Part shown: one piece after another, positions 54,366 to 61,953 of the stretch | Numbering within the stretch: the stretch's first letter is position 1 | How the letters are laid out: the number at the start of each line of letters is the position of its first letter | DNA from: Mycobacterium sp. IS-3022 | GTDB lineage: Bacteria; Actinomycetota; Actinomycetes; Mycobacteriales; Mycobacteriaceae | NCBI RefSeq assembly: GCF_001500065.1 | Contig: NZ_LQIN01000014.1 | Coordinates: forward strand, 1-64,000 | Length of the DNA: 64,000 bases | Reading direction: 5' to 3' | Made by a program: the position numbers and the translations under genes | The notes under the pieces: generated by a model | The model's database searches: none | What the model was told of the DNA's origin: nothing | The model's input: only the letters and a program-made list of their open reading frames with translations

Positions 54366-55388
54366 GTGAAAGTCCCGTTCACCTGGAAGGTCACCGGCTG
54401 GTTCATGATCGGCTGGTCCGCGGAGTTCCCGCAGGGCGAGGTCCGGCCGCTGCGCTATTTCGGCGATGACCTGGTGGCCTACCGCGATGAGGCCGGCGAC
54501 TTGCATCTGCTGTCCGCGCACTGCCGCCACCTCGGTGCCCACATCGGCCACGGCGGCAAGGTCGTCGGCGACTGCGTGGAATGCCCTTTCCACGGCTGGC
54601 GCTGGGGGCCCGACGGCACCAACCGCTACATCCCCTATCAGCCGGACCGGCCCAACAAGGCGCTGCGCCTGCGCGTCTACCCGGTCGTCGAGCAGTACGG
54701 CTGCGTGTTCGCCTGGCATCAACCGGACGGCAAGGAACCGCAGTGGGAAATGCCCGACCTGTTTCACAAATTCCCGCAGTTTCCCACCGACCCCGATGCG
54801 TATTACCGCCCGTACCCTGAGTTTTCAAGTCGTGCCGAACGCGAGCCGGTGCACCCTCAGATCGTCGCGGAGAACGGTCCCGACAGCGCCCACTTCCACT
54901 ACGTCCACGGCGCCACGGTCACCCCCGTGTGCCTCAATTGGGAAGCGGTCGACGAGGAATGGCGCTTCCTGACGGGCTGGCCCGACGCGCGCAGCGAGGA
55001 CCCAGCGAAGATGGCGCTGTACATCCACAGCCACTTCTCCGGGCTCGGCTTCGCCATCAGCGCGTTCGAGGGATCGTCGAACCACCGCCTGATCTTCGCC
55101 TGCACACCGGTCGAGGACGGCTACTCGGACATGTTCTATTCGATCTGGTGGCCCCGAGTGCCCGGCGACAGCTCCGACGTGCCGCCGGACCACGTGCGCG
55201 AGCAGGTGGAGCGGCAGTTCATGGGCACGGTGTGGGACGACCTCAACATCTGGCGCTACCAGGAGTACATCGAACGCCCCGCATTGTCCAAGGTCGACGC
55301 GAAGCCCTATATGGCCATGCGCAAGTGGGCGACTCAGTTTTATGAAGTCCCCGCCACCTCGCCCGGCGAGGTCCCGGCACAGGTATGA
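54366..55388 (+). CDS. Rieske non-heme iron oxygenase, KshA-like
   Basis: A 340-residue terminal oxygenase. The [2Fe-2S] Rieske site is C53-x-H55 in 'SAHCRHLGAHIGHGG' and C73-x2-H76 in 'ECPFHGWRWGPDG'; the mononuclear iron site is D173, H176, H181 in 'ENGPDSAHFHYVHG'. Size and motifs are closest to 3-ketosteroid 9-alpha-hydroxylase oxygenase (KshA) and related mycobacterial enzymes. A reductase (KshB type) is not encoded nearby. The GTG at 54366 has AGAGGAG upstream. First gene of the operon Rieske / isochorismatase-like / thioesterase-like / acyl-CoA synthetase, under operator site 3. Confidence 0.9.
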   Translation: MKVPFTWKVTGWFMIGWSAEFPQGEVRPLRYFGDDLVAYRDEAGDLHLLSAHCRHLGAHIGHGGKVVGDCVECPFHGWRWGPDGTNRYIPYQPDRPNKALRLRVYPVVEQYGCVFAWHQPDGKEPQWEMPDLFHKFPQFPTDPDAYYRPYPEFSSRAEREPVHPQIVAENGPDSAHFHYVHGATVTPVCLNWEAVDEEWRFLTGWPDARSEDPAKMALYIHSHFSGLGFAISAFEGSSNHRLIFACTPVEDGYSDMFYSIWWPRVPGDSSDVPPDHVREQVERQFMGTVWDDLNIWRYQEYIERPALSKVDAKPYMAMRKWATQFYEVPATSPGEVPAQV

Positions 55389-55996
55389 GGGTCGATCTGG
55401 CCCAGATCGCGGCGCCCGGCCACACCGCGATCGTCACGCAGGAATGCCAGGGCGCGGTCGTCGGCCCCGACACCGGGCTCAAAGCCCTTGCCGACGAGGC
55501 CCGTCGCGAGGCCGTTCCCAACATCGAACGGCTGCTGCCCGCCGCCCGCAGCGCGGGGGTGACCGTGGTGCACTGCCTTGTTCAGCGCCGCGCCGACGGG
55601 AAGGGAGCCAACCACAACGCGAAGATCTTCTCGTTCGGCGGCGCCGTCGCGATCGCCCCCGGCACACCCGGCGCCGAACTACTGCCGGCACTGGGCCCGG
55701 AACCGTCCGACATCGTGCTGCGACGGGGCCACGGCATCGGACCGATGGGCGGCACGGAACTAGACGCGGTGCTGCGCAATCTCGGGGTGACGACGGTCGT
55801 CGCCGTCGGGGTCTCGGTCAACGTCGCGATCACCAACCTGGTGATGGACGCCGTCAACGCCGCCTACCACGTCGTTGTGCCGCGCGACGCGGTGGCAGGT
55901 GTCCCCACCGACTATGCGAATGCGATCATCGACAACACGTTGTCCCTTCTGGCGACGATCACCACCACCGACGACCTGATCAAGGCGTGGAAGTAG
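55385..55996 (+). CDS. Isochorismatase-fold protein lacking the catalytic triad
   Basis: A 203-residue cysteine-hydrolase fold: 'GHTAIVTQECQGAVVG', 'GVTVVHCLVQRRADGKGANH' and 'ELDAVLRNLGVTTVVAVGVS'. Active family members need Asp, Lys and Cys. Here the Asp position is Glu20 (VTQECQ), the Lys position is Arg113 (IVLRRG), and the Cys position is Ala148 (GVSVNVAIT, codon GCG). It is therefore probably not a hydrolase and may bind a ligand or partner instead. The ATG overlaps the Rieske stop (ATGA), so its level is tied to the oxygenase. Confidence 0.85.
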   Translation: MRVDLAQIAAPGHTAIVTQECQGAVVGPDTGLKALADEARREAVPNIERLLPAARSAGVTVVHCLVQRRADGKGANHNAKIFSFGGAVAIAPGTPGAELLPALGPEPSDIVLRRGHGIGPMGGTELDAVLRNLGVTTVVAVGVSVNVAITNLVMDAVNAAYHVVVPRDAVAGVPTDYANAIIDNTLSLLATITTTDDLIKAWK

Positions 55997-56003
55997 TAGA
56001 CGA

Positions 56004-56426
56004 GTGACCGACACCGAGGACGACATCCGCGAATTCGCCAGAGTGCAGCCGACTCTGGGGACTGCGGAGATGGGCCGCTTCAGTGCGGCCGTTCGACGGC
56101 TCCAGGACATCGCGGTCTCAACCAACCCCGATGCCGCGCTGTGGGATCACACCGCCGAACTCCTCGAGAACGTGTGCGAGCAACTCGAGCAATACAGGGC
56201 ACCCGCCGGGGTGGCGTCCGCCGGACGGGCGGACAGCCGCACCGCATATCTTCATGTGGACCACCGGCGGGTGACGCCGATCGATGTGCCGTTGGAGTCG
56301 CGCGCCTGGATCGACTCGGTGGACGGGCGGAAACTGTTCGTGAGGGCGGCGATGACCGACCTCGCCGGCAACGTACTATCCGAGGCCAACGGTCTGATGA
56401 TCAAGTTGCTACCACACCAGCCCTGA
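56004..56426 (+). CDS. Internally deleted PaaI-type thioesterase-like protein
   Basis: A 140-residue protein. The first 65 residues ('AVRRLQDIAVSTNPDAALWD', 'HTAELLENVCEQLEQYRAPA') resemble the helical N-terminus of about 200-residue mycobacterial PaaI thioesterases. The last 60 ('TPIDVPLESRAWIDSVDGRK', 'LFVRAAMTDLAGNVLSEANG') are the final hotdog strands. The middle section with the active-site helix (usually C-x-H-G-G-x) is missing. The reading frame is intact with GTG at 56004, 7 bp after the previous gene. It could be a remnant or a non-catalytic subunit. Confidence 0.7.
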   Translation: MTDTEDDIREFARVQPTLGTAEMGRFSAAVRRLQDIAVSTNPDAALWDHTAELLENVCEQLEQYRAPAGVASAGRADSRTAYLHVDHRRVTPIDVPLESRAWIDSVDGRKLFVRAAMTDLAGNVLSEANGLMIKLLPHQP

Positions 56427-56434
56427 GAGGCACG

Positions 56435-58117
56435 ATGTCTGATCCGCTCACCACGCCCACGCCTTCGGGCACCACCGAGTTCACCGTTCCGGCTGCCGCC
56501 GACACCGTCGCCGCCGCGATCGGCGACCGCGAGTTCATCATTCAGGGAGACCGTCGCTACACCTACGCGCAGGTCGTCGAACGCGCCAACCGGCTGGCGG
56601 CCTTCCTGCACAGCCGCGGCCTTGGATGCCATGTCGAGCGCTCCGAGTTGGCCGGCCACGAGGTGGGCCAGGACCTGCTGGGCATCTACGCCTACAACGG
56701 GCCGGAGTACGTCGAGGCGATGCTCGGCGCCTGGCGCGCCCGGGTCGCGCCGTTCAACGTCAACTACCGCTACGTCAAGACCGAACTGCAGTACCTGCTC
56801 GCCGATTCCGGCGCCACCGCGCTGCTCTACCACGCCGCGTTCGCGCCGCGAGTCGCCGAGGTGCTGCCGGATCTGCCCAACTTACGGGTGCTGATCCAGA
56901 TCGCCGACGAGTCGGGTAATGATCTGCTCGACGGCGCAGTCGATTACGAGTCGATCGTCGGATCGGGCGCTGCGGTGCTGCCACCGTTGGAGCCCTCGCC
57001 CGACGATCTCTATGTGCTCTACACCGGGGGCACGACCGGCATGCCGAAGGGTGTGCTGTGGCGCCAGCACGACATCTTCATGACCTCGTTCGGCGGTCGT
57101 AGCCTCTACACCGGCGAACTCGCCCGCTCGTACGACGACATCACCAAACGGGTCATCGAGGCGCCCGAGTCGCGACTGATGATCCTGCCGCCGCTGATGC
57201 ACGGCGCCGCACAGTGGGCGGTGATGACGGCGATGACGACGGGCCAGTCGGTCGTGTTCTCCACTGTCACCGAGCGATTCGATGCCGACGAAGTGGTGGC
57301 CACCATCGAACGCGAGAAGGTGATGGCCGTGACGGTCGTCGGCGATGCGATGGCGCGACCGCTGGCCGACGCGATCGAACGAACCAACGCCGACCTGTCG
57401 TCGCTGGCCGTGGTGGCCAACGGCGGCGCGCTGTTGACCCCGACCGCCAAACAGCGCCTCATCGACATCAAACCGGGATTGATCGTCGTCGACGGGGTCG
57501 GCTCTTCGGAGACCGGCGCGCAGATGACGCACATGTCCGCCTCTGGCGCAGTGGCGACCGGCAAGTTCAACGCCGGACCCGACACCTACGTCGCCTCCGA
57601 GGATCTCAGCAAGTTGCTGCAACCGGGCCACGAGGGAATGGGGTGGTTGGCCCAACGCGGTTACGTACCACTGGGTTACAAGGGTGACGCGACCAAGACC
57701 GCCGCCACCTTTCCGGTGATCGACGGCGTGCGTTACTCCGTGCCCGGCGACCGCGCCCGCCATCTCGCCGACGGGACCGTCGAACTCCTCGGCCGCGATT
57801 CGGTCACCATCAACTCAGGCGGCGAGAAGATCTTCGCCGAGGAAGTCGAGACGGCGATCGCCTCGCATCCGGCCGTTTCCGACGTGGTGGTGTCGGGCCG
57901 GCCCAGCGAGCGCTGGGGGCAGGAGGTCGTGGCGATCGTCGCGCTGGCCACCGGCGCCAAGGCCGATGCGCAAGAACTCATCGACCACGCCGCGACGTCG
58001 ATCGCTCGGTACAAGCTCCCGAAAGCCGTGGTGTTCCGGCCGGCGATCGAGCGCAGCCCCGCGGGCAAGGCCGACTACCGGTGGGCCCGCGAGCAGGCGA
58101 TCAGCGGCGACGCCTGA
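56435..58117 (+). CDS. Acyl-CoA synthetase (AMP-dependent, FadD type)
   Basis: A 560-residue ANL-superfamily enzyme that activates a carboxylic acid with ATP and CoA. The P-loop is 'YVLYTGGTTGMPKGVLW' (193-209), followed by 'MILPPLMHGAAQWAVMTAMT', the A5-type 'DGVGSSETGAQMTHM', 'VPGDRARHLADGTVELLGRD' and the C-terminal lysine in 'RSPAGKADYRWA'. It resembles steroid-side-chain or bulky-substrate FadD enzymes (FadD19/FadD17 type). The ATG at 56435 has GAGAGG upstream, 8 bp after the thioesterase-like stop. Last gene of the Rieske operon. Its 3' end overlaps the convergent aldehyde dehydrogenase by 17 bp. Confidence 0.9.
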   Translation: MSDPLTTPTPSGTTEFTVPAAADTVAAAIGDREFIIQGDRRYTYAQVVERANRLAAFLHSRGLGCHVERSELAGHEVGQDLLGIYAYNGPEYVEAMLGAWRARVAPFNVNYRYVKTELQYLLADSGATALLYHAAFAPRVAEVLPDLPNLRVLIQIADESGNDLLDGAVDYESIVGSGAAVLPPLEPSPDDLYVLYTGGTTGMPKGVLWRQHDIFMTSFGGRSLYTGELARSYDDITKRVIEAPESRLMILPPLMHGAAQWAVMTAMTTGQSVVFSTVTERFDADEVVATIEREKVMAVTVVGDAMARPLADAIERTNADLSSLAVVANGGALLTPTAKQRLIDIKPGLIVVDGVGSSETGAQMTHMSASGAVATGKFNAGPDTYVASEDLSKLLQPGHEGMGWLAQRGYVPLGYKGDATKTAATFPVIDGVRYSVPGDRARHLADGTVELLGRDSVTINSGGEKIFAEEVETAIASHPAVSDVVVSGRPSERWGQEVVAIVALATGAKADAQELIDHAATSIARYKLPKAVVFRPAIERSPAGKADYRWAREQAISGDA

Positions 58118-59594
58118 GCCGACGCCGGGTTCGGTTGCGCGCCAAGCGCAAACCCAGCGCTGTGGTCGCGCGCATGGACGGCGTGAACGGCGGTGCCGCA
58201 CGGCCGGTGATGGTGAACGGCAGATCCGTGCCGACCACCGTGCGGTGATGGCTGAACGCGTCGAATCCGGCCTTGCCGTGGTAGGCGCCCATCCCGCTGC
58301 GCCCAACGCCGCCGAACGGGGCCGCCGACGGAATCATCTGCGCGGCAAAGTCGTTGCGCGCCACACCGCCGCTGCGGGTGCTGCCCACGAAGCGGCGGAA
58401 ATCGACATCGTCGGGACCGTACCAGTACGCGACCAGCGGTGAGGGCCGCCGGTTGATGTAATCGATCGCCTCACTGAGATCGCGATAGGTCTGCACCACC
58501 AGCACGGGCCCGAAGATCTCGTCGCACGCGATCGCCATTCGGTCATCGACGGCGCGCACGATGGTGGGAGCGATCTTTCGGGTGTCGCGATCGGGCAGGG
58601 TCTCGCCGGCCGGGGCGACTGTCTCGACCCGCGCTCCCTTGGCGCCCGCGTCGTCGACGAGACCGACCACCCTGTCGTAGTTCGCCGTGTTGACCGACGA
58701 ACAGTAGTCGTCGTTGCCGATGATGGTCGGAAACATCTCGCGCAGTGTGCGTTTTGCTATGTCTACGAACGTGTCCACCCGATCGTCGGGCACGAAGACA
58801 TAATCGGGGCAGACACAGACCTGCCCCCCGTTGATCATTCGCGAGCGGGCGATGCGCGCGGCCGCCCGGTTCAGGTCCGCCTCGCGGGAGACCACGACGG
58901 GGTTCTTGCCTCCGAGCTCCAGCGTCACGGGTACGAGGTTCTCGGCGGCCGCGCGCTGCACCTGCGCGCCGACGGACGGCGAGCCGGTGAAGAACAGGTG
59001 ATCGAAGGGCAGCGCGGAGAACGCCGCCGCGACATCTGCCCCGCCGGTCACCACGTCGAGCTCGGCGACGTCGAAGTACCTCGGGGCCAACGACTTCATC
59101 AGCGCGGCGGTGTCCGGCGTGATCTCCGACATCTTGATCATGACTCGGTTGCCCGCGGCGAAAGCGGCGACGGCCGGCAGCACCACGAGGTTGAGCGGGA
59201 AGTTCCAGGGACCGATGATTCCGACGACCCCCAGCGGCGAGGGGTGCACCTCGGCCCGCAGGCCAAACAGCCGAGCGGCGCGCATCAACCTTGTCGTCTG
59301 CATCCACTGCGGTACATGCGATCTGGTGTGCTCGATGACGGAGATCATCCCGAGTATCTCGGTGAACATCGATCCGATTCTCGGCCGGGTGCCGTAGTCG
59401 GTGGCCATGGTGTCGACGAATTCGTCGGCGTTGTCCAGCACCAGAGAAACCATCCGGTCGATACGGTCGCGCCGTACCGCGACGGTCGGCGGGCCGTCGG
59501 CCAGGAACGCGCTGCGCTGCCGCTCGAGAACGGCCGACATCGCGTCCCGCCCCGTACCCTCGGCGGCGTTCGCCCGAATTGTGCTCTCGCTCAT
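58101..59594 (-). CDS. Aldehyde dehydrogenase 1 (coniferyl-aldehyde dehydrogenase-like)
   Basis: A 497-residue NAD(P)-dependent aldehyde dehydrogenase. 'GVVGIIGPWNFPLNLVVLPA' forms the coenzyme-binding start, the catalytic Glu is in 'PVTLELGGKNPVVV', and the nucleophile Cys in 'INGGQVCVCPDYVFVP' (two Cys in CVCP; the first aligns with the usual one). The C-terminal 40 residues are Arg-rich ('LARNRTRRRLRRRR') and may be a membrane or partner contact. The ATG at 59594 is 46 bp from operator site 4. It is convergent with the acyl-CoA synthetase gene with a 17-bp coding overlap. Confidence 0.9.
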   Translation of the reverse strand: MSESTIRANAAEGTGRDAMSAVLERQRSAFLADGPPTVAVRRDRIDRMVSLVLDNADEFVDTMATDYGTRPRIGSMFTEILGMISVIEHTRSHVPQWMQTTRLMRAARLFGLRAEVHPSPLGVVGIIGPWNFPLNLVVLPAVAAFAAGNRVMIKMSEITPDTAALMKSLAPRYFDVAELDVVTGGADVAAAFSALPFDHLFFTGSPSVGAQVQRAAAENLVPVTLELGGKNPVVVSREADLNRAAARIARSRMINGGQVCVCPDYVFVPDDRVDTFVDIAKRTLREMFPTIIGNDDYCSSVNTANYDRVVGLVDDAGAKGARVETVAPAGETLPDRDTRKIAPTIVRAVDDRMAIACDEIFGPVLVVQTYRDLSEAIDYINRRPSPLVAYWYGPDDVDFRRFVGSTRSGGVARNDFAAQMIPSAAPFGGVGRSGMGAYHGKAGFDAFSHHRTVVGTDLPFTITGRAAPPFTPSMRATTALGLRLARNRTRRRLRRRR

Positions 59595-59640
59595 CGCACC
59601 ACCATCTGTGGAAGTGATTGTCTGAAAGACCGGAATTGTT

Positions 59641-59659
59641 TACTGTCGTCCTTACAGTC
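59641..59659. promoter_or_regulatory. Island operator site 4
   Basis: TACTGTCGTCCTTACAGTC matches the consensus arms at 13 of 16 positions. It lies 46 bp upstream of aldehyde dehydrogenase 1 and 50 bp upstream of the SDR remnant, between the two divergent starts. Confidence 0.65.
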
Positions 59660-59709
59660 AGCCATTCGATGGTACGCCGGCGGCGAGCGGCGGCGAAGGA
59701 AACGGTGAG

Positions 59710-60048
59710 ATGAGCGGCAAACGCAAGATCGTGGTGATGGGCGCGGCTTCCGGCATCGGGGCGGGCGTCGCCGCCCATTTTCACGAGCGTGGCGATCACG
59801 TTCTCGCGGTCGACATGCGCGAGCAGCGAACCGCGGCAACCGAGTATGCCCGTTGCGACCTGCGTGACGGCGACAGCATCCGCGACCTGCTCGCCGGCAT
59901 CGGGCCCGGATGGGACATGCTGGCGCACGTCGCAGGTGTGCCCGGCACTGCACCGGCCGCCGACGTGCTCAAGGTCAACTACCTCGGTATGCGGCTGATG
60001 GCCGAAGGCATGCCGGTATGCCGGTCCAGCTGTGATAGTCTACTGTAA
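59710..60048 (+). pseudogene. Truncated short-chain dehydrogenase
   Basis: A 112-codon frame with a complete SDR N-terminus ('IVVMGAASGIGAGVAAHFHE', 'LAVDMREQRTAATEYARCDL', 'MLAHVAGVPGT', 'ADVLKVNYLGMRLMAEGM') that then loses similarity and stops. The catalytic Ser and YxxxK half of an about 250-residue SDR is missing. The stop TAA (60046-60048) lies inside operator site 5. A deletion that joined the SDR remnant to the P450 promoter explains this. The start and ribosome region look intact, so a short protein may still be made, but an active dehydrogenase is not expected. Confidence 0.8.
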
Positions 60049-60059
60049 CCATTACAGTA
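60041..60059 (+). promoter_or_regulatory. Island operator site 5
   Basis: TACTGTAACCATTACAGTA has both arms perfect. It lies 37 bp upstream of the P450-TetR operon and overlaps the last codons of the SDR remnant. Since the TetR gene is in this operon, autoregulation is expected. Confidence 0.78.
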
Positions 60060-60096
60060 CCTCTCGCAGGAACTATCCGAGCCCCTGGAGTGACCG

Positions 60097-61308
60097 GTGG
60101 AAAGCCCCGTTCAGGACGTCGCCCCCGACGAAGTGGCCGACCTACTCCGTGATCCCTATCCCCTGTTCGCGCAGCGGCGTAGCGACACCACCGGGGTCTT
60201 TCGCGGCAGCGTCATGGACTGGTCCAAGACACCGGAATCCATGCGGCCCGAACATCTCTACGCCGCAGTCTCCTTCGATGCGGTCAACCGGGTGTTTCGC
60301 GATGGCAAGGTGTTCAATTCCCAGATCTACGACAGCACCATCGGCCTGTTCATCGGCCCGACGATTCTGGCGATGGAAGGAAAGAAGCACTGGGAGCACC
60401 GAAACCTCGTCTCCGCGGCATTCAAGTCGAGGTCGCTCGCGCAATGGGAACCGCTGATCGTCCGCCCCGTCGTGACCGCGCTGATCGACGAGTTCGTCGA
60501 CAGCGGCCGGGCGGATCTGGTGCGCGATTTCACCTTGGAGTTCCCCACCCGGGTCATCTCGAAGCTTTTGGGCCTGCCCGAGGAGGACCTGCCGTGGTTC
60601 CGCAAGCGTGCCGTCGAACTGATCAGCTACACCATCAAGTACAAGCGGGCTTTCGAGGCGTCCGCGGCGCTCAAAGACTATTTCCTGCAACAGATCGAGC
60701 GGCGGCGATCCAAGCCGACCGAAGACATCATCGGTGATCTGGTCTCCGCTGAGATCGACGGCGAGAAGCTCAGCGACGAGGCGATCTACTCGTTCCTGCG
60801 ACTGCTGCTGCCCGCCGGACTGGAAACCACCTTCCGCTCGTCGGGCAACCTGTTGTACCTGTTGCTGACCCATCCCGAGCAGTTCCGCGCCGTACAGGCC
60901 GACCGCGAGCTGATACCGGCTGCCATCGAGGAGGGGCTGCGCTACGAGACACCGCTGACGACGGTGCAGCGGTACGCGACCGCGAAGACGGAACTGGAGG
61001 GTGTCGAGATCCCCGAGGGATCGGTGATCGACGTGTGCATCGGCTCGGCGAACCGGGATGAGAAGCGCTGGGAGCGCTCCGAAGAATTCGACATCTTCCG
61101 AAAACGTGTACCGCACATCTCCTTTGCCGCGGGCGAGCACACCTGCATGGGGCTGCATCTGGCCCGCATGGAGACCAGGGTGGCGGTCGAGTGTCTGCTG
61201 GACCGCTTGACCGACATCACCCTCGTCACCGACGACAACCCTCACATCTGGGGCCAACCCTTCCGGTCACCCACGGCGCTGCCGGTGACATTCGACCCAG
61301 TCGGCTGA
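60097..61308 (+). CDS. Cytochrome P450 of the catabolic island (second)
   Basis: A 403-residue P450. The heme loop is 'HISFAAGEHTCMGLHLARME', ExxR lies in 'EEGLRYETPLT', and the I-helix reads 'LRLLLPAGLETTFRSSGNLL': the acidic residue before Thr-Thr is Glu instead of the more common Asp. The tail 'GQPFRSPTALPVTF' fits CYPs acting on terpenes or fatty compounds. The GTG at 60097 has GGAG 6 nt upstream. Cotranscribed with the TetR gene (3-bp gap). No redox partner gene is nearby. Confidence 0.9.
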   Translation: MESPVQDVAPDEVADLLRDPYPLFAQRRSDTTGVFRGSVMDWSKTPESMRPEHLYAAVSFDAVNRVFRDGKVFNSQIYDSTIGLFIGPTILAMEGKKHWEHRNLVSAAFKSRSLAQWEPLIVRPVVTALIDEFVDSGRADLVRDFTLEFPTRVISKLLGLPEEDLPWFRKRAVELISYTIKYKRAFEASAALKDYFLQQIERRRSKPTEDIIGDLVSAEIDGEKLSDEAIYSFLRLLLPAGLETTFRSSGNLLYLLLTHPEQFRAVQADRELIPAAIEEGLRYETPLTTVQRYATAKTELEGVEIPEGSVIDVCIGSANRDEKRWERSEEFDIFRKRVPHISFAAGEHTCMGLHLARMETRVAVECLLDRLTDITLVTDDNPHIWGQPFRSPTALPVTFDPVG

Positions 61309-61311
61309 CCG

Positions 61312-61953
61312 GTGCCCGCAACAACCCCCGGAAAAACCCGAGCTCGTCGCGACCGCGGGTCGATCAGCGCCGACGAGATCCTCAACGGCGCACTGGAAGT
61401 CGCCGCAGAGGTGTCGATCGACAATTTGAGCATGCCGCAACTGGCCAAGCATCTCGGGGTCGGGGTCACCAGCATCTACTGGTACTTCCGTCGCAAGGAT
61501 GATCTGCTCGACGCGATGACGGATCGGGCCCTGCAGCGGTTCGAGTTCACCGTGCCGACCATCTCAGCGTCGAATTGGCGAGAGTCGCTGCGTGATCACG
61601 CGCTGACCATGCGCCGACAGTTCCGCGCCGACCCGATTCTCTGCGACCTGGTGCTGATCCGCGGGCATTACGGTCATCGGGCCATCCACGGCGCGCTGCA
61701 GAAACTCGAACAGCCGATCGGGGCGCTGATCGAGGCGGGGCTCAGCGCCGAGCAGGCGGTCGAGACGTACGGCGCGATCTCGGTGCACATCCGGGGCTCG
61801 GTGGTTCTCGAACGGTTGCAGGAGCGGACCGAGGGCTTCCCGTCCCAGCGGGCCGACGGCGGCAGGTACATCGGGTTCGCCGACGACATCGACTTCCACT
61901 ACATCCTGAACAGCATCCTCGATCAGGCCGAAGCGATCATCGCGGCGGCGTAG
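61312..61953 (+). CDS. TetR-family regulator, candidate regulator of the island
   Basis: A 213-residue TetR protein. The HTH is at about 20-65 ('ISADEILNGALEVAAEVSID', 'NLSMPQLAKHLGVGVTSIYW' with the classical YWYF ending). The rest is helical, with Tyr/His-rich ligand-pocket residues ('LIRGHYGHRAIHGAL', 'DDIDFHYILNSILDQ'). It is the only regulator gene in the 44-64 kb region, and its operon carries operator site 5, so it is the best candidate to bind the six 19-bp palindromes. It starts with GTG at 61312. It overlaps the convergent aldehyde dehydrogenase 2 gene by 17 bp. Confidence 0.87.
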   Translation: MPATTPGKTRARRDRGSISADEILNGALEVAAEVSIDNLSMPQLAKHLGVGVTSIYWYFRRKDDLLDAMTDRALQRFEFTVPTISASNWRESLRDHALTMRRQFRADPILCDLVLIRGHYGHRAIHGALQKLEQPIGALIEAGLSAEQAVETYGAISVHIRGSVVLERLQERTEGFPSQRADGGRYIGFADDIDFHYILNSILDQAEAIIAAA

